Assembly: GCF_020215645.1 (NCBI RefSeq)
Contig: NZ_CP084058.1
Span: 6,944,001-7,008,000, forward strand
Length of the DNA: 64,000 nt
DNA from: Nonomuraea gerenzanensis
GTDB lineage: Bacteria > Actinomycetota > Actinomycetes > Streptosporangiales > Streptosporangiaceae
Direction: 5' to 3'
Each line of letters begins with the position of its first letter. Within the stretch, counting starts at the first letter, position 1. Both the position numbers and the translations under genes were made by a program. The notes under the pieces are model-generated. The model was given only the letters and a program-made list of their open reading frames with translations, was not told where the DNA came from and made no database searches. This document shows, piece by piece, positions 8,899-18,800 of this stretch.

Positions 8899-9030
8899 CG
8901 CGGGGGTCACGTTGGCACAGGCTGCCGGGCGGCGTCAACCACCGGACTCACAGAAAGCAATCTGAGCTGCGAGAACATCGGCCGTTACCAGGTCACGCCA
9001 GGCTAACGAATGAAAGATCTTGGCGAACGG

Positions 9031-9050
9031 GTCTGGTACCGGTATCAGAC
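9031..9050. promoter_or_regulatory. LacI-type operator 2 (20-bp palindrome, one mismatch pair)
   Basis: A 20-base palindrome centred on ccgg, with the outer arms gtctg and cagac and one mismatched pair. It lies 49 bases before the solute-binding-protein start and carries the same core as operator 1, so one repressor could control both arms, possibly by looping. Confidence 0.78.
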
Positions 9051-9098
9051 GAGCTGTAAGGTCGGCCAACACCACGCACCGGTGGAGAAAGGAAGCCC

Positions 9099-10415
9099 AT
9101 GCGCCCTCGCGCCCTGCCGACGTTCGCGGCACTCCTCGGGACACTCACGCTGGCCGCCTGCTCCGGCGGCGGCACCACCGCCCAGGCACCCAAGGCCGAC
9201 GCCGCCGCCACGCCGGAGTTCTCCGGCACGCTGAGCATCCTCACCAAGTTCGCCGGCGACCCGACGGGCCCCTACTTCGAGAACCTCGCCGCCGCCTACA
9301 CCAAGCAGCATCCGCAGGTGAAGTTCGAGCTGATCCAGGAGACCGACCAGAGCGTCAAGGACAAGCTCAAGACGCTCACCGCCTCCGACGCGCTGCCCGA
9401 CATCTACTTCACCTGGACGGGCAACTGGGCCGACAACTACATCCGCGGCGGCCGGGCGGCCGACCTGACCGCGGTGATCGGCCCGGACACCGAGTGGGGC
9501 AAGACCTTCAGCCCCGGCTCGCTGGCCGCCTTCGCCCGCGACGGCAAGAACTACGGCATCCCGCTGTACGGCAACGGCAAGTTCATGGGCTACAGCAAGA
9601 GCGCCTTCGACAAGGCGGGCGTCGCGGTGCCCAAGACGTTCGAGGAGCTGATCGCCGCCTGCGGGCCGCTGCGCAAGGCCGGCTACGAGCCCATCGCCTT
9701 CGGCAACAAGGACGGCTGGCCGGCCCTGCACTACCTGCAGCAGCTCTTCGCCTACAACGTGCCCGACGCCACGCTGCAGGCCGACTTCGACCCGGCCACC
9801 GCCAAGCTCGACGACCCCGGCTACGTCACCGCGCTCACCCAGTTCAAGACCCTGGTCGACCAGTGCACCGACACCCGGGAGGGCACCAACGGCGTGCTCT
9901 ACAGCTCCGCGCAGGAGGCGTTCGCCGGGGGCAAGGCCGCCATGTACTACCAGGAGATCCTGGAGTTCGACAACGCGACCTCCGACAAGGTCAAGCCTGA
10001 CGACTTCGGCATCTTCCAGCTCCCCGTGCCGCAGAACGCGCCCGGCGACGGCGCGGTGCTGGAGGGCTCGCCCGAGGGATACCTGATCAACGCCAAGTCG
10101 CCCAGGGTCGCGCTCGCGGTGGACTTCATGAAGTTCGCCACCAGCCTGGAGAACGCCAAGACGTTGTCGGCGCCGCCGTACGGGCAGCCCAGCACCGTCG
10201 TCGGCGCGGTCACCGAGGACACCTCCAGCAAGGCCGTCTTCGAGGGCGTGCAGCTCGTCAACAAGGCGCCCAAGCTGGCCATCTGGCTCGACACCGTGAC
10301 CGTCCCCGAGGTGGCCGACGCCTGGCTGGCCGGTGGTGAGGCGCTCATCAGCGGCGGCTCGACGCCGGACAAGGTACTCGAAAGTGTCCGCCAAGCCTCG
10401 AACTCCGCCAAGTAG
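9099..10415 (+). CDS. ABC importer solute-binding lipoprotein (family 1)
   Basis: A 438-residue extracellular binding protein. The signal peptide ends in a lipobox (LTLAAC, Cys21), so the mature protein is membrane anchored. The body has the features of family-1 sugar-binding proteins (LSILTKFAGDPTGPYFENL; ITFTWTG-like strand LPDIYFTWTG near 103; AGGKAAMYYQ near 270). The ribosome-binding site gaaagga precedes the ATG. It is the first gene of the plus-strand arm and is followed by two permeases and an epimerase-like gene. Together with the kinase/deglycase arm, it is the likely receptor for fructosyl-amino acids (role of FrlO in Bacillus). Confidence 0.88.
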   Translation: MRPRALPTFAALLGTLTLAACSGGGTTAQAPKADAAATPEFSGTLSILTKFAGDPTGPYFENLAAAYTKQHPQVKFELIQETDQSVKDKLKTLTASDALPDIYFTWTGNWADNYIRGGRAADLTAVIGPDTEWGKTFSPGSLAAFARDGKNYGIPLYGNGKFMGYSKSAFDKAGVAVPKTFEELIAACGPLRKAGYEPIAFGNKDGWPALHYLQQLFAYNVPDATLQADFDPATAKLDDPGYVTALTQFKTLVDQCTDTREGTNGVLYSSAQEAFAGGKAAMYYQEILEFDNATSDKVKPDDFGIFQLPVPQNAPGDGAVLEGSPEGYLINAKSPRVALAVDFMKFATSLENAKTLSAPPYGQPSTVVGAVTEDTSSKAVFEGVQLVNKAPKLAIWLDTVTVPEVADAWLAGGEALISGGSTPDKVLESVRQASNSAK

Positions 10416-10425
10416 GAGCCCACGC

Positions 10426-11313
10426 GTGCGCGCCACCCTGCGAAGGACACTCGGGCTCGCGTGGGTCGTCCCCGCCCTCGTGCTGGTCGGAGTGTTCGTC
10501 TACCTCCCCCTCGTACAGAACCTGCAGTTCAGCACGCTGAAGTGGGACATCTACAGCGGCGCCCAGGAGTACGTCGGCCTCGGCAACTACACCAAGCTGG
10601 TCGAGGACCCGGTCTTCTGGTCGTCGCTGGGCAACAACGTGCTGTACGCGGCGGTCTCCATCGTCTTCCAGGTGTTCGGCGCGCTCCTGCTCGCTGCGCT
10701 CATCGAGGGCGTGCGGAGCGAGCGGTGGCAGCGCGCGCTGCGGGCGATCTACTTCATCCCGTCGGCGATCTCGCTGACCGTCGCCGGCCTGCTGTTCTAC
10801 TTCATCTACGAGCCGAACCTGGGCCCGCTCAACCACGCGCTGCGCGCCACCGGGCTCGGCGAGCTGGCACAGGCGTGGCTGGGGCAGGAGAGCACGGCCA
10901 TGTCGTCGATCATCGCGATGAGCCAGTGGCAGGGCTTCGGCTACTCGACGCTGCTGTTCGCGGTGGCCATCCAGCGCATCCCCGCCGAGATCTACGGCGC
11001 CGCCGCCATCGACGGCGTCGGCGCGGTGGGCCGCTTCTTCCGCATCACGGTGCCGCTGGTGCGGGAGATGACCGGGCTGATGGCGATCGTCACGCTGTCG
11101 GGCGCGTTCCAGGTGTTCAACGAGGTCATGGTGATGACGGCCGGCGGCCCCAACAACTCGACCCAGGTGCTGGGCACCTGGCTGTACCGCAGCGGGTTCG
11201 TGCGCAACAACTTCGGGTACGCCGCCGCGATCGCGACCGTCCTGTTCGTGATCACGCTCGGCGTGGCGGTGGCGCAGCTCTGGGTCACCCGCAGGAGAAG
11301 GGTGGAATGGTGA
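10426..11313 (+). CDS. ABC importer permease 1 (MalF/UgpA type)
   Basis: A 295-residue inner-membrane permease with six predicted membrane segments and the EAA-like loop GAAAIDGVGAVGRFFRITVP (about 186-205) that docks the ATPase. I chose GTG 10426, preceded by taggag overlapping the stop of the binding-protein gene; longer starts would run back into that gene. Its end overlaps the start of permease 2. No ATPase gene is present in the locus. Confidence 0.88.
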   Translation: MRATLRRTLGLAWVVPALVLVGVFVYLPLVQNLQFSTLKWDIYSGAQEYVGLGNYTKLVEDPVFWSSLGNNVLYAAVSIVFQVFGALLLAALIEGVRSERWQRALRAIYFIPSAISLTVAGLLFYFIYEPNLGPLNHALRATGLGELAQAWLGQESTAMSSIIAMSQWQGFGYSTLLFAVAIQRIPAEIYGAAAIDGVGAVGRFFRITVPLVREMTGLMAIVTLSGAFQVFNEVMVMTAGGPNNSTQVLGTWLYRSGFVRNNFGYAAAIATVLFVITLGVAVAQLWVTRRRRVEW

Positions 11314-12143
11314 GGCGGCTGAGCTTCCTCGGGGTGATCGCCCGCGTGTTCATGTGGGCGTTCCTGCTGGCCCTGGCCGTGGTCGTGCTCTACCCGCTGC
11401 TGTGGATGACGCTCAACGGGTTCAAGACGAACGCGGAGCTGTTCGGCGACCCGTTCGCGCTGCCGCTCGACTGGAGTTTCGCCAACTACGCCAAGGCGTG
11501 GAACCGCGGCGTCAGCGACTACCTGACCACCAGCGTGCTCGTCACGGTGACCTCGACGATCGCCACCGTCTTCATCAGCGCGTGGGCCGCCTACGGGCTG
11601 ACCCGCGTGGACATCCCGCTGAACAGGACGCTCACCGCCGCCATTCTCGGCGGGCTGATGCTCGCGCCGACCGTGGCGCTGGTGCCGCTGGTGAAGCTGT
11701 TCCAGGCGATGGGGCTGTACAACACGTTCTGGGCGTTGCTCATCCTCTACACGGCCTTCCGCATCCCGTTCACCACGTTCCTCATCCGCGCGTACATGAT
11801 CGACCTGCCGCGCGAGGTGGACGAGGCCGCCGAGATGGACGGCGCGGGCCGGTGGACGGCGTTCTGGCGGGTCATCCTGCCGATGTGCAAGCCCATCCTC
11901 ACCTCGACGGTGCTGCTGCACATCCTGTTCACCTGGAACGAGTACCTGTTCGCGATGATCTTCACCAGCGGCTCCGGCGTGCAGACGCTGCCGGTCGGGC
12001 TGACGAGCCTGATGAGCAAGCACGGCACCGAGTACCCGGTGGTGTTCGCCGGGATGGTGATCGCCGCGCTGCCGGTGGTGCTGCTGTTCTTCCTCGGCCA
12101 GCGCTACATCGTCAAGGGCCTCGCAGACGGGATCGGAAAATGA
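11307..12143 (+). CDS. ABC importer permease 2 (MalG/UgpE type)
   Basis: A 278-residue membrane permease with six hydrophobic segments and the loop EVDEAAEMDGAGRWTAFWRV (about 171-190) typical of MalG-type subunits. ATG 11307 overlaps the preceding permease stop by seven bases, and its own stop overlaps the next gene by ATGA. It should pair with permease 1 and borrow a shared MsiK/MsmX-type ATPase encoded elsewhere. Confidence 0.88.
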   Translation: MVRRLSFLGVIARVFMWAFLLALAVVVLYPLLWMTLNGFKTNAELFGDPFALPLDWSFANYAKAWNRGVSDYLTTSVLVTVTSTIATVFISAWAAYGLTRVDIPLNRTLTAAILGGLMLAPTVALVPLVKLFQAMGLYNTFWALLILYTAFRIPFTTFLIRAYMIDLPREVDEAAEMDGAGRWTAFWRVILPMCKPILTSTVLLHILFTWNEYLFAMIFTSGSGVQTLPVGLTSLMSKHGTEYPVVFAGMVIAALPVVLLFFLGQRYIVKGLADGIGK

Positions 12144-12961
12144 TCGAGCTTGCCCGCTTCACCGGATCCAACTTCGCCTACCAGCACCTGCCGTTCGACC
12201 GTTTCCTCGACGACATGGCCGCGCTCGGCCGGGAGCGGCTGGAGCTGTGGGGCATCGCGCCGCACCTCCACGTCCCCGAGCTGAGCGACGCCGGCGCGCG
12301 CGCCATCCGCCGCCGCGCCGCCGCGCGCGGCCTGAGCGTCGCCTGCCTCACGCCCGAGCAGGTGATGTACCCGGTCAACCTGGCCTCCCCCGACACGGCG
12401 CTGCGGGCGCGCAGCGTCGCGATGTTCCGGCGCGCCGCCCAGCTGTGCGCGGAGCTGGAGGCGGAGCTGCTGCTGCTCACGCCGGGACGCGGCTTCGAGG
12501 ACGAGCCGGTGGCAGCCGCCTGGCGCCGCTCCGCCGACGCGATCGCCGAGATCACCGCGTACGCGGCGACGCTCGGCGTGACGTGCGTGCTGGAGGCGCT
12601 GCAACGTGTCGAGTCGAACCTGGTCAACGACTCGCGGGCGCTGGCCCGGATGATCGGCGAGATCGGCGCGCCGAACCTGGACGCCGTGCTGGACACCGTG
12701 GCCATGGCCGTGGCCGGGGAGAGCGTGGACGACTACTTCGACGCCCTCGGCGACCGCGTCCGGCACGTGCACCTCATCGACGGCCGGCCCGCCGGGCACC
12801 TGGCGTGGGGCGATGGGGAGCTGCCGCTGGCCGAGTACCTGGAGGCGCTGGAGCGGCGGGGGTATCGGGGGGTGATGACGTTCGAGCTGTTCGGGGACGG
12901 CACGTACGCGATGGCGCCGCGCGGCGCGGTGGAGCGCTGCCTGGAGGCGTGCTCCGTCTGA
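12140..12961 (+). CDS. frlC: Sugar epimerase/isomerase, FrlC-like TIM barrel
   Basis: A 273-residue xylose-isomerase-like TIM-barrel protein. The order of motifs follows E. coli FrlC, which interconverts psicoselysine and fructoselysine: LPFDRFLDDMAALGRERLEL, LTPEQVMYPVNL (about 75-86), ALQRVESNLV, VRHVHLIDGRPAG and VMTFELFGDG. Candidate metal ligands are the Glu/Asp/His/Glu residues in these strands. It overlaps permease 2 by ATGA and closes the importer operon, so it would widen the range of Amadori isomers that reach the kinase. A generic sugar-phosphate epimerase is the alternative. Confidence 0.72.
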   Translation: MIELARFTGSNFAYQHLPFDRFLDDMAALGRERLELWGIAPHLHVPELSDAGARAIRRRAAARGLSVACLTPEQVMYPVNLASPDTALRARSVAMFRRAAQLCAELEAELLLLTPGRGFEDEPVAAAWRRSADAIAEITAYAATLGVTCVLEALQRVESNLVNDSRALARMIGEIGAPNLDAVLDTVAMAVAGESVDDYFDALGDRVRHVHLIDGRPAGHLAWGDGELPLAEYLEALERRGYRGVMTFELFGDGTYAMAPRGAVERCLEACSV

Positions 12962-13127
12962 GGCCGGCCGACGATGAGGTGAGACCGATCAACGCTGTCA
13001 CAGGTCGGGGCTCCCTCACGCGCATGGCCTAGGGAGCGCCCGCAGCAGGCACGGCGCCGCCGCCGCACCTCGTCCCCTGATCCTGACGGGCCAAGGCGGC
13101 GGGCAGCACAAGCAGGCCCCCGGCATC

Positions 13128-13700
13128 GTGGCCCGCGCGCGCCGCTTCGTCACCGAGGGCGGTTTCGCGGTGGTCGCGCTCGACGCGCCCCACCACGGTG
13201 ACCGGCCGAGGACCGAGGAGTTCGGCCGGGTCGTGGCCGAACTGCGGGCCGGCATGGCCGCAGGCGGGGACGACGGCGCCCCGCTGGCCGCCATGCACAC
13301 GTTCCTGGCCGGGCAGGCCGTGCCGGAATGGCAGGCGGTGCTGACCGCTGTCCAGGAGCTCGACCTCGTCGGCGCGGGGCCGGTGGGCTACTGGGGCCTG
13401 TCGATGGGGTGCGGGCTCGGCATCCCGTTCGTCGCGGCGGAGCCCCGGGTCCGCGCGGCGGTGCTGGGCCTGCTCGGCGCGTACAGGCTGACGGGGACCG
13501 CCGCCCGGATCACCGTCCCGGTGCGGTTCCTGCTCCAGTGGGACGACGACATGGTGCCTCGGGACCAGGGGCTGGCGCTGTTCGACGCGCTGGGGCCGGT
13601 CGTCAAGACGTTGAGTGCCCATCCCGGCAAGCACGGGGAGGTCCCCGAGTCCGAGACGGACGAGTCGCTGCGGTTCTTCACGCGGCACCTCGGGCGTTGA
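13128..13700 (+). CDS. Alpha/beta hydrolase without a convincing start codon
   Basis: The reading frame shows a dienelactone-hydrolase-like alpha/beta hydrolase: FAVVALDAPHHGDRP, then the nucleophile elbow GYWGLSMGCGLG, then FLLQWDDDMVPRDQG and a C-terminal HPGKHGEVPESE. The family-like sequence begins upstream of the only normal start (GTG 13128): bases 13068-13127 in the same frame encode PRPLILTGQGGGQHKQAP, the usual first strand and oxyanion region. The frame is open back to 12978 but contains no ATG, GTG or TTG there, only CTG codons at 13077 and 13083. The gene is therefore either 5'-damaged or started unusually. Function as an esterase is generic. Confidence 0.6.
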   Translation: MARARRFVTEGGFAVVALDAPHHGDRPRTEEFGRVVAELRAGMAAGGDDGAPLAAMHTFLAGQAVPEWQAVLTAVQELDLVGAGPVGYWGLSMGCGLGIPFVAAEPRVRAAVLGLLGAYRLTGTAARITVPVRFLLQWDDDMVPRDQGLALFDALGPVVKTLSAHPGKHGEVPESETDESLRFFTRHLGR

Positions 13701-13701
13701 G

Positions 13702-13974
13702 GTGGAGCGTGCCGGTCTTGCCAGGCGGATCGGCTGCCTGGCCTGGCTGCTGGTGCCGTTCGTGCTGCCCTGGGCGGTGGCCGAGACGCCGGCCTGGGTC
13801 AACGACTTCGAGCCGTCGCGCATGGTGGAACGCGCCCAGGAGTGTCCGCGGCTCAACGTGCACCCGTCTGTGGAGCGAGTGACGAGGCTGCGGAGACCTC
13901 CTCCCCCGGGGACGTCGATCATCGACCTGGACGGCACGTTCAGCGGCGGATTGCTGGACCTGCGCTGCCACTGA
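13702..13974 (+). CDS. Small hypothetical protein, possibly secreted
   Basis: A 90-codon frame starting at GTG 13702, just after the hydrolase stop. It opens with two arginines and a hydrophobic stretch (IGCLAWLLVPFVLPWAVA) ending in an Ala-x-Ala site. A polar mature part with two cysteines follows. This looks like a signal peptide plus a short exported domain, but I recognise no family and the frame on the opposite strand is also open. Treat as tentative. Confidence 0.4.
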   Translation: MERAGLARRIGCLAWLLVPFVLPWAVAETPAWVNDFEPSRMVERAQECPRLNVHPSVERVTRLRRPPPPGTSIIDLDGTFSGGLLDLRCH

Positions 13975-14012
13975 GCGCCAGGCACCGGCCTACCCACGCA
14001 GGAGAAGCAGCG

Positions 14013-15851
14013 TCACCGGCCAGCCAGCCACGCCCGCCACCCTCCGTACTTCGTGATGTCCTCCCCCGCGGACACCGCCTCCTGCGTGCACCCGAACCCC
14101 ACGACCCACCGCCCATCGGACAGCTCCACCCGTCCCAACGTCATGGGCGCGGGCAGCCTGGCCAGGAAGCGGCCGAGCGCCCCCTCCGGGAGCAGCCAGA
14201 CCTCGCCCTCGACAGCCGAGCCACCCGCGCCGACCCGCGTCAGCCCCGGCTTCGGCGGCACGGTGTCCAGCGCGTGCAGGGTGTAGGCGGCGCAGGTGCG
14301 GGCGGCCCTGTCCCAACGGGCGCCCAGGGCGCGCAGTTCGGGTTCCAGCGGTTGCCCGGCCAGATGGGCGCCGACCACGAAGAGCTCGACGGCCGGGACG
14401 CCGCCGCCGTCCGCGATCGCCGCCGGCCACGGCAGCCGGTCGGCGGGCAGCGGCGGGGCGCCTCCGGCGAACTCCGCAGGGGGTTCGGGGCGGACGGCGA
14501 TCAGGCGGGCCAGGTCGAACGCGACCGCGTCGTGGAACGGCCGGGCCACGACGGTGACGCCGAACTGGGCGATCCCCCTGTCAGGGCCCTCGTCCACCGT
14601 GCCGGCCGGCACCGCGACCGCGCACAGGTCGAACAGGTTGCAGAAGTTCGTGTACGTGCCGACGCGCGAGTTGACCGCCACCGGCTCGGCGGCGACCTCG
14701 GCCACGGTGGGATGGCAGGGAGCGGTCGGGACGAGCAGCGCGTCGAAGCCGTCGAGCAGGTCCATGCACTCCTCCCGCAGCCGTTCCAGCCGTGCGAGGT
14801 CGCGCACCAGGTCCGAGCCGGAGACCCGCCCGGCCCGGCTGATGATCGCGCCGACCGTGGGATCGACCTCGCCGGGATGGGCATCGACGAACGCGCCGAC
14901 GGCCGCGTGCCGCTCGGCGACGAGCGCGCCGTCGTAGAGGAGCCGGGCGGCGGCCAGGAACGGCTCGATCCTGATCGGCTGTACGACGGCTCCCGTGGCC
15001 CGCAGCCGCTCCACCACAGCCGTGAAGGCCTCGGCCCACCCGGGGTCCATCGCGGGCAGCTCGTCAGGAACGGCCACGCGCGGGGCGGCGGGCGCGGCCA
15101 GGGGCGCGGCCGGCGGCCAGGGCCGGGTGCCGGGGCCGCCGGCCATCACGGCCATGGCGGATCCGGCGGTGTCGAGGTCACGCGCCATGATCGTGACGGC
15201 GTCGTACGAGCGGCACGCCGGCACGACGCCGGCCACGGAGACCGTGCCGAGCGTCGGCTTGATGCCGGTGATGCCCTGGAGCGCGGCCGGCACCCGTCCC
15301 GAACCCGCGGTGTCGGTGCCGATCGCCAGGTCGGCCAGGCCGAGCGCCACCGCCACCGCCGAGCCGGAGCTGGAACCGCCCGACACGAACTGCGGGCGGC
15401 GGGCGTCGCGCACCCCTCCGTACGGGCTGCGCTGGCCGACCAGGCCGGTGGCGAACTGGTCGAGGTTCGTGACGCCGACCACCGTTGCGCCGGCGGCCCT
15501 CAGCCGTGCCACGGCCTGCGCGTCGGCCGTCGGCGGGGCCGGGGCGAAGGCGGGGCAGGCGGCGGTCGTGGGGAAGCCGGCCACGTCCACGTTGTTCTTC
15601 ACGGCCAGCCTGAGCCCGGCCAGCGGCCCGGACGCCGCCGCCAGGTCTGCCGCCACCTGGGCGTCGTCCCGGTGGGAGATGAAGATCTCCGGCCGCCGCT
15701 CGCGAAGGGCGGCGGACGCCTCCGACGGCTCGCGTGGCGAGGAAGGCTTCTCCGGCCGCTCCCGTGGGATGGCGGACGCCTCCGGCTGCCGCCCGTGCAA
15801 GGAAGCGGACGCCTCCGGCCGCTCGCGGGGCGGCTCGTGGATGGCGCTCAT
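14013..15851 (-). CDS. atzF: Allophanate hydrolase
   Basis: A 612-residue amidase-signature hydrolase that splits allophanate into ammonia and carbon dioxide. The catalytic Lys lies in LAVKNNVDVAGFPTTAACPAF, and the glycine/serine motif GGSSSGSAVAVALGLADLAIG is followed by TDTAGSGRVPAA. The C-terminal extra domain of AtzF-type enzymes is present (VELFVVGAHLAGQPLEPELR to YGGWRAWLAG). ATG 15851 overlaps the carboxylase stop by ATGA. The first about 50 residues are an odd low-complexity segment of repeated RPEASA-like units encoded by repeated DNA, absent from typical family members. It completes the carboxylase pathway. Confidence 0.9.
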   Translation of the reverse strand: MSAIHEPPRERPEASASLHGRQPEASAIPRERPEKPSSPREPSEASAALRERRPEIFISHRDDAQVAADLAAASGPLAGLRLAVKNNVDVAGFPTTAACPAFAPAPPTADAQAVARLRAAGATVVGVTNLDQFATGLVGQRSPYGGVRDARRPQFVSGGSSSGSAVAVALGLADLAIGTDTAGSGRVPAALQGITGIKPTLGTVSVAGVVPACRSYDAVTIMARDLDTAGSAMAVMAGGPGTRPWPPAAPLAAPAAPRVAVPDELPAMDPGWAEAFTAVVERLRATGAVVQPIRIEPFLAAARLLYDGALVAERHAAVGAFVDAHPGEVDPTVGAIISRAGRVSGSDLVRDLARLERLREECMDLLDGFDALLVPTAPCHPTVAEVAAEPVAVNSRVGTYTNFCNLFDLCAVAVPAGTVDEGPDRGIAQFGVTVVARPFHDAVAFDLARLIAVRPEPPAEFAGGAPPLPADRLPWPAAIADGGGVPAVELFVVGAHLAGQPLEPELRALGARWDRAARTCAAYTLHALDTVPPKPGLTRVGAGGSAVEGEVWLLPEGALGRFLARLPAPMTLGRVELSDGRWVVGFGCTQEAVSAGEDITKYGGWRAWLAGR

Positions 15852-18800
15852 GCGAGCGGCCCCAGCACCACCAGGCAGTCCCCGGGCGCGACCTGGCTCC
15901 CCGCCGCGGCGCGGACCTCGACCACGACCCCGGCGGCAGGCGCCCCCAGGTAGGTCTCCATCTTCATGGCCTCGAGCGCCACCAGCGTCTGCCCCTCCTC
16001 CACCACGTCGCCCACGGCGACCTCCACCTTCCACACGTTCGCCACGAACGGCGCGTCCAGCCGCGCCCCGCCCTCCGGCACGACGACCTCGGCCACCCCG
16101 CCGGGCGTGGCGGTCTCGACGGCCGCGGCCTGTTCGGCGCGGGTGAACTCGCCCGCCTCCTCCCACGCCCGCCGCTCGGCCGCGAACGCCGCCGCCTGCG
16201 TGGCCCGGAACGCGGCGATGGACGCGGCGTTCGCGGCGAGGAACCGCTCGTGCTCGGCCAGCGAGAAGGAGCCGTCGGTCGCGTCGATGGCCGTGCGGCC
16301 GGCGGCGAGGTCGGCGCGCAGGTCGAGCAGTTCCTCCGGCGAGACCGGGTACCAGCGGATGCGGTCGAAGAAGCGCAGCAGCCACGGGTCCTGGCCGGGC
16401 GCCGGATGGGTGCGCCACACCTGGGTGGTGCGGCCGACGAACTGGTAGCCGCCCGGCCCCTCCATGCCGTAGACGCACAGGTAGGCGCCGCCGATGCCGA
16501 CGGAGTTCTCCGCCGTCCAGGTGCGGGCCGGGTTGTACTTGGTGGTGACGAGCCGGTGCCGCGGGTCGAGCGGCGTCGCCACCGGGGCGCCCAGGTAGAC
16601 GTCGCCCAGGCCGAGCACGAGGTACTCGGCGTCGAACACGGTGCGGTAGACGTCGTCCACGCTGCCGAGCCCGTTGATGCGGCGGATGAACTCGATGTTC
16701 CACGGGCACCACGGGGCGTCGTCGCGGACGCCGGCCATGTAACGCTCGATCGCCTCCCTCGTCGCGGGGTCGTCCCAGCTCAGCGGCAGCCGTACCGTGC
16801 GGCTGGGGACGACCAGCTCGGCGGTGGGCGGCAGTGTGGACTCCAGCTCCACGAGCAGGCCGAGCAGGCGCGGCACTGGCAGCACCTGCGGATCGACGTG
16901 CACTTGGAGGGAGCGGATGCCGGGCGTCAGGTCGAGGACCCCGGCTGGGGAGAGGCCGGCCAGCGCCATGTGCAGGGCGTGGACGCGGGCGCGGAGGGCG
17001 AGGTCGAGGACGAGGTCGCCGTACTCGATCAGGATGCTGTCGTCGCCCTGCCGCCGGTATGTCACCGCCGGCCCGTCGTGGCCGTCGAGGCGGCGCAGCA
17101 CGCCGTCGTCGCCGTCGCCGCCGGCCGCCGCGAGGGCGGGCAGGTGGAGGGTGCGTGGTGGTGGGGCGTCGGTGGAGCTGATCGGGACGAACGAGACTGT
17201 GTCGCCCGGTCTGAGCTGGCCCAGCTTCCACCGCTCCGCCGACACCACCGTGACAGGGCAGACGAAGCCGCCGAGACTGGGGCCGTCGGGGCCGAGCAGG
17301 ATCGGGGTGTCGCCGGTGAAGTCGAGCGCGCCGACCGAGTAGGGCGTGTCATGGATGTTGGACGGGTGCAGGCCCGCCTCGCCGCCGTCGCGCCTGGCCC
17401 AGGCCGGTTTCGGGCCGATCAGGCGGACGCCGGTGCGGGCGGAGTTGAAGTGCACGCCGTAGCGGGTGGAGTAGAGCTGGTCGATGTCGGCGCGGGTGAA
17501 GAACTCGGGCGCGGCGTGCGGCCCTTCGGTGACGCCGAGCTCCCAGTGCCGTCCGAAACGGGGCCGGCGCTCGACGGGGACGGGGCCGGGGAGGGTCCCG
17601 GCAGGTGCGTCGGCCGGGGTGATGGCGGACGTTCCGGCCGGGGTGCGGGTGCGGAGGACGTCGCCGGGCCGCAACGCGCGCCCGCCGTGCCCACCGAAAC
17701 GGCCCAGAGTGAAGGTGGCGGCGCTGCCGAGGTAGTGCGGCACGTCCAGCCCACCGGCGAAGGCGATATACGTACGCAGCCCCGCCGTAGCATCACCGAC
17801 GTGCAGGGTGGCGCCGGCCGGCACGCGCACCGGCTCCCACATCGGCACGGCGACCCCGTTCACAGTGACCGGCGCGGGCGCCCCGGCGACGCAGACGACG
17901 GTGTCATGGCTGACCACGAGGTCGGGCCCGGTCGCGGTGCACTCCAGGCCCGCCGCGTTCTCGTCGTTGCCGAGGGCGAGGTTGGCCAGCCGCAGCGAGC
18001 GGTCGTCCATCGCCCCGCTCGGCGGCACCCCGACCTGCCAGTACCCGACGCGCCCCGCGGCGTCCTGGACGGTGGTGAGCAGGCCGGAGCGCACCACCGT
18101 GATGCGCGGCTCCGGGTCGCCGACGCCGGCGAGGGTGCCTGTGGTGTGCGTCGCGGCTGCGAAGTCCGGGATGCCGACCGCGGCCCGCAGCAGGCCGAGG
18201 TTGACCTCGATGCCGTCGAACCGGGTCGCGGCCAGGGCCCGTCCGAGGCGGTCGAGGGCCTCCTCGCGGCTGCCTCCGGTGGCGATCACCTTGGCCAGCA
18301 TCGGGTCGTAGGCGGTGGAGACCTCGGTGCCGGTCTCGGCCCAGCCGTCGGTCCTGATGCCGTCCCCGGCCGACAGCTCCACCCGGGTGAGCACGCCGGC
18401 GCTGGGGCGGAAGCCGGCGGCCGGGTCCTCGGCGTACACGCGTGCCTCGACGGCGTGCCCGGACACCGGCACCTCCCCGGCGGCCAGGTACGGCGCCAGG
18501 AAGGAGCGGTCGCCCCCGGCCAGGCGCAGCATCCACGCGACCAGGTCCACGCCGGTCACCTGCTCGGTGACGGGGTGCTCCACCTGGAGGCGGGCGTTGA
18601 CCTCCAGGAAGGACAGCTCCTCGCGCTCGGCGTCGTAGACGAACTCGACCGTGCCGGCCGAGCGGTAGCGGATCGAGGCGGCCAGGTCGCGTGAGGTGCG
18701 GTGCAGCCGTTCGCGTACGTGGGCGGGCAGGGCCGGCGCGGGCGCCTCCTCGACGACCTTCTGGTTGCGCCGCTGCAGCGAGCAGTCGCGGTCGCCCAGG

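Noticed and set aside
12993..13024. ECF41-type promoter (TGTCACA) before the start-less hydrolase
   Set aside because: The first half matches exactly but no CGTC/GGTC/TGTC follows at 16-17 bases.
13678..13971. 97-codon minus-strand frame opposite the small secreted ORF
   Set aside because: Composition of an antisense shadow, no signal or motif; the plus-strand frame with a signal-like segment is preferred, though weakly.
15852..17231. Upstream extension of the allophanate hydrolase frame
   Set aside because: This part is an out-of-frame shadow of the carboxylase gene; the real start is ATG 15851 overlapping the carboxylase stop.
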